A stretch of 64,000 nt of DNA from contig JAGRGY010000001.1 of the NCBI GenBank assembly GCA_020445255.1, positions 83,751 to 147,750 of the forward strand, read 5' to 3'. This DNA comes from Gammaproteobacteria bacterium (lineage in GTDB: Bacteria; Pseudomonadota; Gammaproteobacteria; Chromatiales; Chromatiaceae). Shown here piece by piece: positions 29,246-37,557 of the stretch. The notes beneath the pieces are model-generated. The model had not been told where the DNA came from. It searched no databases and was given only the letters and a program-made list of their open reading frames with translations. Position numbers and translations under genes: made by a program. How positions within the stretch are numbered: the first letter of the stretch is position 1; each line of letters starts with the position of its first letter.

Positions 29246-30130
29246 TCATACTGCGGCGATCGCAGCGGGTGCGCGACCCGATTTGTCCTGCGAGCGCACC
29301 AGCCGGTCCATGATCTTCAGATCGCGGTCGTTCAAGCGCAGTGCGGCATCCACCCAGATTTGCGTCACCCGTTCCAATTCTTCGTAGGTTACGGGATTCG
29401 TGACCTGGCGTACGGCCTGCATTGCGACCATTGCATTGGGCGAGCGGCGGCGCCGTTCGGCGATGTAGTCGCGTACCATCTGTTCGCCTTCGCCCGGTTC
29501 GGCGAGGTGATCGACCACGCCGAGTTCGTGCAATTCCTCGGCCTGCCATATCTTGCCGCTGAGGATCACCCGCTCGGTCTCGGTTGGCCCCAGGCGGCGC
29601 GACAGGAAACTGTAGGCGCCCATGCCGGGGAAGAGATTGAACATGACTTCAGGCAGACCCATCTGAGATCCGCGTTCCGCAACGATGACATTGCACGCCA
29701 GCGCCGCCTCCATGCCCCCACCCAGTGCGGTGCCCTGCACCAGGCCGATCGATGTCATCGGCAATCCTGCACTGGTGTGTGCGAGGTGCACCGCATCGAT
29801 GCACGACAGCGCGTAATGCTCCAATCCGACACGGTCGCGTGCCTTGATCAGGCGTTTGAACAGGGCCAGGTCGCCGCCGAGGTTGAAGACCCCGGGCGTG
29901 CGCGAACCCACGACGAAGAAACAGGGTTGTCCCGCGTTGGCTGCGGCCTCGATCTCATCGACCGGAAGGCGTGACGGGAGCGTGCTGATCTCGGCGAGTA
30001 GATCGGTATTGAAGCAGGGACGCGGATGGGGCCGCCAGTGGCACCATACAGTTCCCTCGCTCTCGTTCCAGTCAACCTCCAACTGCTCGAATAAGGTGAT
30101 TTCGGTGGCCGCAGACGTATCGATAGACAT
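29246..30130 (-). CDS. rpfF: DSF synthase RpfF (enoyl-CoA hydratase/thioesterase fold)
   Basis: A 294-residue crotonase-fold enzyme that makes cis-2-unsaturated fatty-acid signals from 3-hydroxyacyl-ACP. The two catalytic glutamates are in GGGMEAAL and MGLPEVMF; counting from ATG 30130 they are E141 and E161, the same numbers as in Xanthomonas RpfF. This numbering and a GAGGAG site eight bases upstream support the start. It is convergent with rpfC, 12 bases away, the same relative arrangement as in the Xanthomonas rpf cluster. Ordinary enoyl-CoA hydratases lie in fatty-acid gene sets, not beside RpfC/RpfG. Confidence 0.92.
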   Translation of the reverse strand: MSIDTSAATEITLFEQLEVDWNESEGTVWCHWRPHPRPCFNTDLLAEISTLPSRLPVDEIEAAANAGQPCFFVVGSRTPGVFNLGGDLALFKRLIKARDRVGLEHYALSCIDAVHLAHTSAGLPMTSIGLVQGTALGGGMEAALACNVIVAERGSQMGLPEVMFNLFPGMGAYSFLSRRLGPTETERVILSGKIWQAEELHELGVVDHLAEPGEGEQMVRDYIAERRRRSPNAMVAMQAVRQVTNPVTYEELERVTQIWVDAALRLNDRDLKIMDRLVRSQDKSGRAPAAIAAV

Positions 30131-30387
30131 GGTTGGTCTCCTCACGAGGGTCGTCATGTAATTATGTGCAACAGGCCGATGGCCTGCGCAGTCAGGGTAC
30201 GACTACATGAAGCAGATTCTCAATGAAAATTTTGCGACATATCCAGGGCTTAAACCGAAGGAACGGGTTTTTGGCGTTATTAACCCGCGGCGGGTTGCAG
30301 CGGCCGCCTTGGGTTTGGGCGGGAACCTGGCGACGGTGGTTCGTCGGCGGGGCTGGCGACGGGGGCTTGCGCTTGACCCCGGGAACG
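30131..30387. other. region upstream of rpfF
   Basis: About 260 bases between the rpfF start and the terminator of the sulfur globule gene. A CATAAT hexamer lies upstream of rpfF on the minus strand but no matching -35 element is clear, so the rpfF promoter cannot be placed with confidence. No repeat or gene is seen. Confidence 0.4.
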
Positions 30388-30414
30388 AAAAAACCCCGCA
30401 CCGGGGTGCGGGGT
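30388..30414 (-). terminator. intrinsic terminator of the sulfur globule gene
   Basis: On the minus strand a perfect GC-rich hairpin (ten-pair arms ACCCCGCACC/GGTGCGGGGT, loop of two) is followed directly by six T residues. It lies about 50 bases after the stop of the gene at 30462. Confidence 0.9.
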
Positions 30415-30461
30415 CCTGATCGACCGCGTCGGCGGTCGGCCACTCGCCGTGCGGGCGAGGT

Positions 30462-30824
30462 TTACTGAGCGGCTTCGGCCGGCGGCGCCTCAGGCGCGAC
30501 CGGTGCGACCGGCGCGTAGCCGTAACCATACGGCGCGCCGTACGGTGCGCCCCAGTACGGGGCGCTGTAGTTGTAACCGCGGCCCCAGCCGTCGCCGTAG
30601 CCGTAACCGTTGCCGTAACCGCGCATGTTGGTGTGGCCGCGGCCCGAGAAGTTCATGCTGAACGTGCCTTCGCCAGCAGCGTCACCGGCGCCGTCGAGCA
30701 CACCGTTGGTGTAACCGTTGCCGTAGCCATAGCCGTTGTTGTAGCTGTTGTCGTATCCGTTGCCCCACCATGCAGAAGCCTGGGCGGCGGCAAGGACTGC
30801 AGCGATAGCGATGATCTTTTTCAT
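30462..30824 (-). CDS. probable sulfur globule protein (Gly/Tyr/Asn-rich, secreted)
   Basis: A 120-residue protein with a clean signal peptide ([18 protein letters not shown], residues 1-18). The mature part is a Gly-Tyr-Asn repeat protein (NGYxNGY-like units), with a middle FSMNFSGRG motif and a Pro/Ala-rich tail. This matches the composition and layout of the structural envelope proteins that coat periplasmic sulfur globules in purple and colourless sulfur bacteria, as I remember them. Cysteine is absent, as in those proteins. Start ATG 30824 follows an RBS-like GGAGACATCGAC; the longer frame is promoter DNA. It has its own strong promoter and terminator, so it is monocistronic and probably highly expressed. 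Confidence 0.78.
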   Translation of the reverse strand: MKKIIAIAAVLAAAQASAWWGNGYDNSYNNGYGYGNGYTNGVLDGAGDAAGEGTFSMNFSGRGHTNMRGYGNGYGYGDGWGRGYNYSAPYWGAPYGAPYGYGYAPVAPVAPEAPPAEAAQ

Positions 30825-30921
30825 GTCGATGTCTCCGAGTGTCTGGCGGGCCGTGCGGGCCCAGCGCGTTGTTTGGGTACCGCCTTGGGGCGGTCGGCGA
30901 TACGGGTCGCCGGTGATTAAA

Positions 30922-30949
30922 AGTATATAAGTAAATTCTGATTTGTCAA
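30922..30949 (-). promoter_or_regulatory. strong sigma-70-like promoter of the sulfur globule gene
   Basis: On the minus strand, a perfect TTGACA (30949-30944) and a TATACT (30927-30922) are 16 bases apart in an AT-rich patch. The predicted leader of about 90 bases ends at ATG 30824. This is the best promoter match in the window. Confidence 0.75.
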
Positions 30950-31068
30950 TATTGATGCCGATTGTCGGCCCGCGAAAATTCAATGACCAGGGCGCAAGAA
31001 ACCTCATGTGCCTGTTGTGCACTGCACAGTTATGCTGCAACGCGATGTCCGCTGTGGAGGCAAACCTA

Positions 31069-32460
31069 ATGAGCCAGGTATTCGATCTGCTGATCGTCGG
31101 TGGTGGTGTTTCAGGATCGGCGCTGCTCTACCTGGCGGCCAGGTACACCGACCTCCAGCACGTCGGCATGCTGGAAAAATATGCGGCGCCGGCGCGCGTG
31201 AATTCCTTGCACAGCAACAATAGCCAGACCCTGCATTGCGGCGACATCGAAACCAATTACAGTCTCGAGAAGGCGCTGAAGGTGCAGCGTGCCGCGCGCA
31301 TGGTGGAGAACTACGCCACTGCGCAGCCCGACATCGACCACCTGATCTTTCGCTATTCGAAGATGGTCTTGGGGGTCGGGGACAGGGAGTGCGGGCAGCT
31401 GCGCGCCCGGTTCGAGACCTTGTCTCCCCACTACCCCGGTCTACGCCTGCTCGAGCCCCGCGATATTGCCCGCATCGAACCCGCGGTGGCGTACAGCGGC
31501 GGCAGCGCGCGCCATGACGAGATCATCGCCCTGGGTTCCGAAGGTGAATACACCGCGGTCAATTTCGAGGCACTGGCGCGCTCGTTCGTGCGTCAGGCCC
31601 AGCGCTGCCAGGGCAAGCAGATCGACGTCGGCTACAACCAGCAGGTGCGTCACATCAAGCGTCAGGGCGAGCTGTTCATCGTCGAGAGCGGCACCACCAG
31701 TTTCCAGGCGCGTTCGATCGTGGTTTGTGCCGGCGGGCACAGCCTCAAGCTCGCGCACGATCTCGGTTATGGCCACCATTTCTCGGTGCTGCCGGTCGCC
31801 GGCAGTTACTATTTCACGCCGCAGGTCCTGCGCGGCAAGGTGTACACGGTACAGAACGACAAGCTGCCGTTCGCGGCCATCCACGGCGACCCGGATGTGA
31901 TGGTGCCGGGCAAGACCCGATGGGGGCCAACGGCGCTGGTACTGCCGGTGCTCGAACGCTACAACTGGGACACACTGAAAGACTTCATGCGCGTGTTCCG
32001 CTTCGACCGCCAGGTGTGGGACGTGCTCTACGACCTGCTCAAGGTGCCGGACATCCGCAACTACATGCTGAAGAACTTCCTGTTCGAGGTGCCGGTACTG
32101 CGGCGTGCGCTGTTTCTCAAGGATGCGCGCAAGATCGTGCCCGACCTGAGATACAGGGACCTGAAGTTCGCCCATCACGTCGGCGGCATTCGGCCGCAGC
32201 TGATCGACAAGGATAACCGCAAGCTGATGATGGGCGAGGCGAAGATCGATACCGGTGTGGGTGCGGTGTTCAATATGACCCCGTCGCCGGGCGCAACCTG
32301 CTGCCTCGAGAACGCCGAGGTCGATATGCGCAAAATCGCCGGGTATCTCGGCGCCCGGGTCGACGAAGAGGGCTTCGCGCGTGAGCTGCTGGTAGACGAC
32401 AAGCGTCACGAGGTCGAGGATCTCCCCGCGCACTTCATCAGTGGCGACGCCGCGGCGTGA
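31069..32460 (+). CDS. FAD-dependent malate:quinone oxidoreductase-like protein
   Basis: A 463-residue flavoprotein. The N-terminal dinucleotide-binding motif is [13 protein letters not shown] (residues ~8-20), and later blocks [14 protein letters not shown] (~155) and the C-terminal [10 protein letters not shown] region resemble Mqo proteins, which oxidise malate to oxaloacetate and pass electrons to quinone at the membrane. It has no signal or membrane segment. ATG 31069 was chosen because a GGAGG site lies nine bases upstream. The fit to Mqo is from memory of conserved blocks; another FAD-linked hydroxy-acid oxidoreductase is possible. Confidence 0.78.
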   Translation: MSQVFDLLIVGGGVSGSALLYLAARYTDLQHVGMLEKYAAPARVNSLHSNNSQTLHCGDIETNYSLEKALKVQRAARMVENYATAQPDIDHLIFRYSKMVLGVGDRECGQLRARFETLSPHYPGLRLLEPRDIARIEPAVAYSGGSARHDEIIALGSEGEYTAVNFEALARSFVRQAQRCQGKQIDVGYNQQVRHIKRQGELFIVESGTTSFQARSIVVCAGGHSLKLAHDLGYGHHFSVLPVAGSYYFTPQVLRGKVYTVQNDKLPFAAIHGDPDVMVPGKTRWGPTALVLPVLERYNWDTLKDFMRVFRFDRQVWDVLYDLLKVPDIRNYMLKNFLFEVPVLRRALFLKDARKIVPDLRYRDLKFAHHVGGIRPQLIDKDNRKLMMGEAKIDTGVGAVFNMTPSPGATCCLENAEVDMRKIAGYLGARVDEEGFARELLVDDKRHEVEDLPAHFISGDAAA

Positions 32461-32585
32461 CCCTGCCCGGGGCGACGCGTTGCCGCGTCGTCGTACACCG
32501 CCGCGTCGGATGCTCGATCAAAGCGTGACATTGACGCCGGTGCGGCGGTCATAATCGGTTTCCACGAACACGCCGGGCCGTCACG

Positions 32586-33191
32586 ATGCTGCTACGTCAT
32601 TCCCACACCTCACCCTACGTGCGCAAGGTGGTCGCGTTGCTGCACGAGACGGGGCTCGTCGACCGGGTCGACATCGAGAGCGTCGACGGCTGGTCGGAAC
32701 CGGAACGGCTCACCGACGAGAACCCGCTGTCGATGGTGCCGACGCTGGTGCTCGACGACGGCAGCAGCCTGTACGACAGCCCGGTGATCTGCGAATACCT
32801 CGACGGCCTGCACCGCGGCCCTCGCATGATCCCTGAAGCGGGCGCTCGGCGCTGGCAGGTACTGCGCGAGCAGGCCCTGGCCGACGGCGTGCTCGACTGC
32901 GCGATCCTGGTGATGATGGAGCAGGTCAAACGCCCCGAGGCGTTGCGCTGGGACTGGTGGTTGGGCATTAAGCAGCGCGCGATCCTGCGCGCGCTCGACC
33001 AGCTCGAACGCGAGGCGCCCGCCTGGAGAGACCGCGTCGACCTCGGTGTGATCGCGATCGCGAGCGCCCTCGGTTACCTCGACCTGCGGGGTGGCGTGGG
33101 TGCGTGGCGCGAGGGGCGGCCGGCACTGGCCGCCTGGTTCGAGGCATTTGCCGCGCGTCCGTCGATGCGGGCCAGTGCGCCGCCGGCCTGA
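32586..33191 (+). CDS. glutathione S-transferase family protein
   Basis: A 201-residue protein with a thioredoxin-like N-terminal domain (residues 1-80, with SHTSPYVRKV at the glutathione-site position and a PTLVLDDG cis-proline block, then L-Y-D-S-P-V-I) and an all-helical C-terminal domain. The catalytic residue is likely Ser or Thr near residues 6-9. Substrate is unknown. The photolyase gene begins four bases after its stop, so the two are probably one transcript. Confidence 0.88.
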   Translation: MLLRHSHTSPYVRKVVALLHETGLVDRVDIESVDGWSEPERLTDENPLSMVPTLVLDDGSSLYDSPVICEYLDGLHRGPRMIPEAGARRWQVLREQALADGVLDCAILVMMEQVKRPEALRWDWWLGIKQRAILRALDQLEREAPAWRDRVDLGVIAIASALGYLDLRGGVGAWREGRPALAAWFEAFAARPSMRASAPPA

Positions 33192-33195
33192 TCCG

Positions 33196-34611
33196 ATGTC
33201 GCTGGCGATCGTCTGGTTTCGACGCGACCTGCGCCTGTCCGACAACCCGGCGCTTGCCGATGCGCTGGCGCGGCATCGCTACGTGCTGCCGGTGTACATT
33301 CACGCACCCGGAGAGGACGGGGTGTGGGCCGCCGGCGCGGCCTCGAACTGGTGGTTGCACCATGCGCTCGACGATCTGTCGCAGCAACTCGATGCCCGCC
33401 TGCTGGTGCGCCGCGGCCCGGTGCTCGACACGCTGCTGGCACTGATTGCGGACAGTGGCGCCGAGGCCGTGTACTGGAACCGGTTGTACGAGCCGGCGGC
33501 GATCGAACGCGACACCGCGATCAAGCGTCGCCTGCGTGCCGAGGGCATCGATGCAGGCAGCCACAATGCGGCGTTGCTGTTCGAACCCTGGGAGGTCAGC
33601 ACCCGGCAGGAGCGGCCCTACCGTGTGTTCACGCCGTTCTGGAAGGAGCTGGTCGCGCGCGGTCTGCCGTCGACCCGGCAGGCGCTGCCGCAACTGACGG
33701 GTCGCCTGATCGGCGCCGAACACCTGCGGGCGCTCGACCCTGAACCACTGGACTCGCTCGGGCTGCTGCCGCGCATCCGGTGGGACGACGGCATCGCCGG
33801 GACCTGGGAGCCGACCCGTGCCGGCGCCGAGGCGCGGCTCGACGAGTTCCTCGCCAGCGGACTGCGGCACTATCAATCGGGTCGCGACCTACCGGCCAAA
33901 GACCGGGTCTCGCGCCTGTCGCCGTACCTGCACTTCGGACAACTCGGTCCGCGCGAGCTGGTCGCCGCCTGCCGTGCCGGAGGCGGGGGCGCGGACGCGT
34001 ACCTGCGCGAGCTCGGTTGGCGTGAATTCGCGCACCACCTGCTGTACCACTTTCCGCACACCAGCGACGAACCGCTCGACGAGCGTTTTGCAGCGTTTCC
34101 GTGGCGCGCCGGCGACGCGCAGCTCGCCGCCTGGCAGACGGGCCGCACCGGCGTGCCGCTGGTCGACGCCGGGATGCGCCAGCTGTGGCAGACGGGTTGG
34201 ATGCACAACCGCGTACGCATGATCGTGGCGTCGTTCCTGACCAAGAACCTGCTTTTGCCGTGGCAGGCCGGTGCGCGCTGGTTCTGGGACACGCTGATCG
34301 ATGCCGATCTCGCCAACAACACGCTGGGTTGGCAATGGACCGCCGGCTGTGGCGCCGACGCCGCGCCGTACTTCCGCGTGTTCAACCCGGTGCTGCAGGG
34401 TGAGCGGTTCGATGCGAACGGCGACTATGTGCGCCGGTGGGTACCGGAATTGGCGCGCCTGCCCGACAAGTGGGTGCAGCGGCCCTGGGAGGCATCGGCA
34501 GTGGTGCTGGAGGAAGCAGGTGTCAGGCTTGGTCAGGATTACCCGCACCCGCTGGTCGATCTGAAGGCGAGCCGCGAGCGGGCGCTCGCGGCGTGGGGTC
34601 GGGTCAAATAA
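33196..34611 (+). CDS. phrB: deoxyribodipyrimidine photolyase PhrB
   Basis: A 471-residue DNA photolyase using FADH- and blue light to split cyclobutane pyrimidine dimers. The N-terminal antenna domain (1-130) begins WFRRDLRLSDN. The FAD domain has DRVSRLSPYLHFG (~236), WREFAHHLLYH (~275), MHNRVRM and NTLGWQWTAGCG (~370-388), all expected of class I CPD photolyases. ATG 33196 lies just after the GST stop; the longer frame lies inside the GST gene. Confidence 0.95.
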   Translation: MSLAIVWFRRDLRLSDNPALADALARHRYVLPVYIHAPGEDGVWAAGAASNWWLHHALDDLSQQLDARLLVRRGPVLDTLLALIADSGAEAVYWNRLYEPAAIERDTAIKRRLRAEGIDAGSHNAALLFEPWEVSTRQERPYRVFTPFWKELVARGLPSTRQALPQLTGRLIGAEHLRALDPEPLDSLGLLPRIRWDDGIAGTWEPTRAGAEARLDEFLASGLRHYQSGRDLPAKDRVSRLSPYLHFGQLGPRELVAACRAGGGGADAYLRELGWREFAHHLLYHFPHTSDEPLDERFAAFPWRAGDAQLAAWQTGRTGVPLVDAGMRQLWQTGWMHNRVRMIVASFLTKNLLLPWQAGARWFWDTLIDADLANNTLGWQWTAGCGADAAPYFRVFNPVLQGERFDANGDYVRRWVPELARLPDKWVQRPWEASAVVLEEAGVRLGQDYPHPLVDLKASRERALAAWGRVK

Positions 34612-34637
34612 CGCTGGCGCGACCGATCGCCAACGGT

Positions 34638-34826
34638 TCAGTCAGTGCGGTTGTCCCGCGGCAGCCGCGCCGTGGCGGCGCAGTTCTGGGTCGCATTCAA
34701 GGTCTGTGCCTGCATCTGGTATTCGGCGCGACGTTTGAGGTACGCGCCCTTGCGCAGATCGCCATGATGTGGCTCGTTGTCATCCTCGGCCGCCGCGTAA
34801 GGCAGCGATGAGCGTGCGCTGTTCAT
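34638..34826 (-). CDS. possible small hypothetical protein
   Basis: A 62-residue basic, hydrophilic frame preceded by GGAG five bases before its ATG. It has no recognisable domain. It sits alone in a 600-base gap. Support is the ribosome-binding site and the lack of a better explanation; it may be spurious. Confidence 0.35.
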   Translation of the reverse strand: MNSARSSLPYAAAEDDNEPHHGDLRKGAYLKRRAEYQMQAQTLNATQNCAATARLPRDNRTD

Positions 34827-35219
34827 CTGGGCTCCATTTCCTGTAAGTGGTTGCTACGCCTGGGACGTCGGCCTCTGTGGGCCGGTTAATCGTTCGCCGG
34901 GCCCCCTATATGTAGACTATCTGCGTGAACTTTTGGTGACATAGGTTAAGAAAGTTCCTGCATGTGCGGGCTTTTCTGACGCAGGTCACGTAGGTGCGCG
35001 TCGACAGAGGCGGCGGGTTGCATCACAGGGGGGCCTGGCAGGGCGCTTGAGCACGCGCGCGCTGTGGGTACCGTTCAGCTCGGGGTTCGCGGACAACCGC
35101 TCTGAGACTGCGTTGTTTTGGTGCGTTTGCCGGACGGATCCCGTGTCGACCCGGTGTCCGGCGTCTCCGATCTTGATGCGTATTCGACCGCAAGCGACCG
35201 GGGCGGCACTGCCGTACCG
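34827..35219. other. intergenic region, mostly empty
   Basis: About 390 bases. An AT-richer patch at 34900-34960 may hold a promoter for the small frame to its left, and a short five-pair hairpin followed by CTTTTCT near 34965-34980 could be a weak plus-strand terminator. No gene, repeat or mobile element is seen. Confidence 0.4.
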
Positions 35220-35687
35220 TCAGCCGGTCACCCGGGCGTCCGCGATTGCCGCCAAAACCATTGTCGCAACGACCAGCACGGTCAACGGCAGGCGCAACTG
35301 GCGGTAATGGTCATCCAGCACCGGCAGCAGGTAGCGGTCGACGACCAGGATCAGGGTGAACAGGACGCCGAACCCGACAAACGCGAACCCGGGCGGCAGT
35401 GCGAGAAGGGTCCATGCCAGCAGCGCCGGCATCACGCCCCAGCGCAGACGGGCGTGGTGCAGGCCATCGCGGTCGTCCGCGGCCACGCCCCAGTGCACCG
35501 CACCGAGGAAACTTGCGATCACCGCGGCATAGTGACGCAGCGTGTCGGTCGCGACCAGGCGCCAGGCCGGGTCGTCGGTTGCCAGCATCACGCCGACGCA
35601 GGTGGCGAACGGGATGACGCCGGCATACCCGAGCCAGCGCCGTTCGCGCTGCCAGTTTTCGCCCGCCCCGGTCCAGGTGTCGCTCAC
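35220..35687 (-). CDS. DUF3429 integral membrane protein
   Basis: A 155-residue protein with four to five hydrophobic segments and the conserved stretch LGAVHWGVA, which is typical of DUF3429. It starts with GTG inside the stop codon of the glutathione peroxidase gene (GTGA), so it is co-translated. The function is not known; the pairing with a periplasmic peroxidase suggests envelope stress. Confidence 0.8.
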   Translation of the reverse strand: MSDTWTGAGENWQRERRWLGYAGVIPFATCVGVMLATDDPAWRLVATDTLRHYAAVIASFLGAVHWGVAADDRDGLHHARLRWGVMPALLAWTLLALPPGFAFVGFGVLFTLILVVDRYLLPVLDDHYRQLRLPLTVLVVATMVLAAIADARVTG

Positions 35688-36244
35688 AGCAGTTTCTCGA
35701 TCGCGTTGATGATGGTGCCGCTCTGCGGCGATGTGAAGCTCAGGTAGTTGTCGACCAGACGTCCGTCGCGGTCGAGCAGGTACTTGTGGAAGTTCCATTT
35801 CGGGTATCGCCCGGCGGCCTCGGCCAGGCCCTGGAACAACGGGTCGGCCTGACCCTTGCGCACGTGCGTCTTGGCGAACATCGGGAAGCGCACGCTGTAG
35901 GTCAGGCGGCAGAAATCCTGGATCTGCTGTTCGCTGCCGGGTTCCTGGCTGCCGAAGTCGTTCGATGGAAAGCCGAGCACGACCAGTCCGCGTTCGCGGT
36001 ATTTGGCGTAAAGCGCCTCGAGGCCTTCGTATTGGCCGGTGAAGGCGCATTTGCTGGCGGTGTTGACGACCAGCACCACCTTGCCGTGGTAGGCCTCGGC
36101 GAGGTTCACGGTCTCGTCGCTGCCGAGTCGCCGGACGTCGTGGTCCAGCAGGTGCTTGGTGACCCCCGTGTCGGCGTTGGCCGCGGCGAGCGCGAACGCG
36201 CCGATCCACGTCAGCAGCTTGCGGGGATGATGCAGGTATGTCAT
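35684..36244 (-). CDS. glutathione peroxidase, predicted exported
   Basis: A 186-residue thiol peroxidase of the GPx family. The catalytic cysteine is C66 (NTASKCAFTGQYEGLE). The other tetrad residues are in FPSNDFGSQEPG (Gln) and KWNFHKYLLD (Trp, Asn). The first ~24 residues are a hydrophobic signal ending in ANA, which many GPx proteins lack; export to the periplasm is therefore likely. It is the first gene of a two-gene operon with the DUF3429 protein. Confidence 0.9.
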   Translation of the reverse strand: MTYLHHPRKLLTWIGAFALAAANADTGVTKHLLDHDVRRLGSDETVNLAEAYHGKVVLVVNTASKCAFTGQYEGLEALYAKYRERGLVVLGFPSNDFGSQEPGSEQQIQDFCRLTYSVRFPMFAKTHVRKGQADPLFQGLAEAAGRYPKWNFHKYLLDRDGRLVDNYLSFTSPQSGTIINAIEKLL

Positions 36245-36283
36245 TGCGATGGCCTGCCTGGGTGACCGGTGGACGGGCCTAGC

Positions 36284-36311
36284 GTATCAGAGAAAATGCC
36301 TTACATATCAA
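36284..36311 (-). promoter_or_regulatory. candidate promoter of the glutathione peroxidase operon
   Basis: On the minus strand TTGATA (36311-36306) and TGATAC (36289-36284) are 16 bases apart, and the ATG of the peroxidase gene follows about 40 bases later. The match is moderate. Confidence 0.45.
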
Positions 36312-36441
36312 CCGAGAGCCCAAGGCAGCGCGGTGCATTGACGGCGCTTGCGCCGCCGCACGGACGGCGCCCCGGTCGATGCGTGCGTTGGCGTTCGCGG
36401 GTTTGGGCAACCGGCGGGTGGCCGGAATCCGGCCGTCCGGC

Positions 36442-37545
36442 CTACTGCATCGGGAAGCCGGCGCGCGGCCCGATGTCGTCCTGGTCGCGCAGGAACAGCG
36501 GCGGGGCCTGCATGTAAACGCTCACCAGCTTCGCCAGCGATTCCAGCGCGTTCCAATGGATGCGTTCCCAACCGTGAGAGCCGTCGATGCCGAACGTTGC
36601 CAGCGCGGTGCGGATGTCGGCGCCTGCCTCGACCGCGGCGGCGCTGTCCGAGCGGTAATAGCGGAACACGTCGCGCTGGTAGGGGATCTTGAACTCCTGG
36701 CACAGCCGGATCATGTACTGGGTGAGGTGGAAGTCGAATGGACCGCTCATGTCGGCCATGCACAGCGTGACGCCGAACTCGCTCGAATTCTGGCCGGGCG
36801 CGGTCGTGCCATTGTCGAGCGTCAGCATCTCCGATACGTCGCCATGCAGCACCGCCGAGGCTCCGGAGCCGACCTCCTCGGAGATCGTGAACAGCGGATG
36901 GCAGTCGACCGGCAACGTGACGCCGGCCTCGCGCACCGCCTTGATCGCGCCCAGCAGCACCGCGGCCCCGGCCTTGTCGTCGAGGTGGCGCGACACGATG
37001 TAGCCGTTCTCCAGCACCTCGGGTTGCGGGTCGACCGCGACGAAGTCCCCGACGTGCACGCCGATGCGCATCAGGTCATCCAGCGTGTAACTGTCTTCGT
37101 CGATGCGCAGTTCGACGTTCTGCCAGTTCGATGGCTGCTTGTCGACCTCATCGGCGAAGGTGTGTCCGGACGCCTTCAACGGCAGGATGGTGCCGCGGTG
37201 GCGGCCGATGTCGGTGAACAGCGTCACCCGCGCACCCTCGGCGAAGCGCGCGTTCCAGTGGCCGATCGGCACCAGCTCTGCCCGCCCGTTCGATTTGAGC
37301 GCCTTGACCATCGCGCCGAGCGTGTCGATGTGCGCGACGATCGCGCGGTCCGGGCTGCTGCGCTCGCCGCGCAGCGTCGCGCGGATCGCGCCGCGACGGG
37401 TGAGCTCCACCGGTACGCCCAGGCGATCGAGTTCGTCGGCTACCAGATGTACGACGCGGTCGGTGTAACCGCTTGGGCTGGGTGTGTGGAGCAGGCGGAA
37501 CAGCATGTCCTGCACGTAGGTTTGGTCGATCGGCAGCAGTTTCAT
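36442..37545 (-). CDS. M42-family peptidase of the NAGGN osmolyte locus
   Basis: A 367-residue M42 metallopeptidase homologue. The two-zinc site residues are visible in AHIDTLG (H, D), the SRHLDDKAG block (D bridging), ISEEVGSG (the E-E pair) and TLDNGT. It is the last gene of the asnO-ngg operon, 12 bases after ngg. This peptidase is a regular member of N-acetylglutaminylglutamine amide loci, where it may turn over the osmolyte or a peptide precursor; its exact substrate is not known. Confidence 0.9.
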   Translation of the reverse strand: MKLLPIDQTYVQDMLFRLLHTPSPSGYTDRVVHLVADELDRLGVPVELTRRGAIRATLRGERSSPDRAIVAHIDTLGAMVKALKSNGRAELVPIGHWNARFAEGARVTLFTDIGRHRGTILPLKASGHTFADEVDKQPSNWQNVELRIDEDSYTLDDLMRIGVHVGDFVAVDPQPEVLENGYIVSRHLDDKAGAAVLLGAIKAVREAGVTLPVDCHPLFTISEEVGSGASAVLHGDVSEMLTLDNGTTAPGQNSSEFGVTLCMADMSGPFDFHLTQYMIRLCQEFKIPYQRDVFRYYRSDSAAAVEAGADIRTALATFGIDGSHGWERIHWNALESLAKLVSVYMQAPPLFLRDQDDIGPRAGFPMQ

Positions 37546-37557
37546 GATTTCGTTGTT

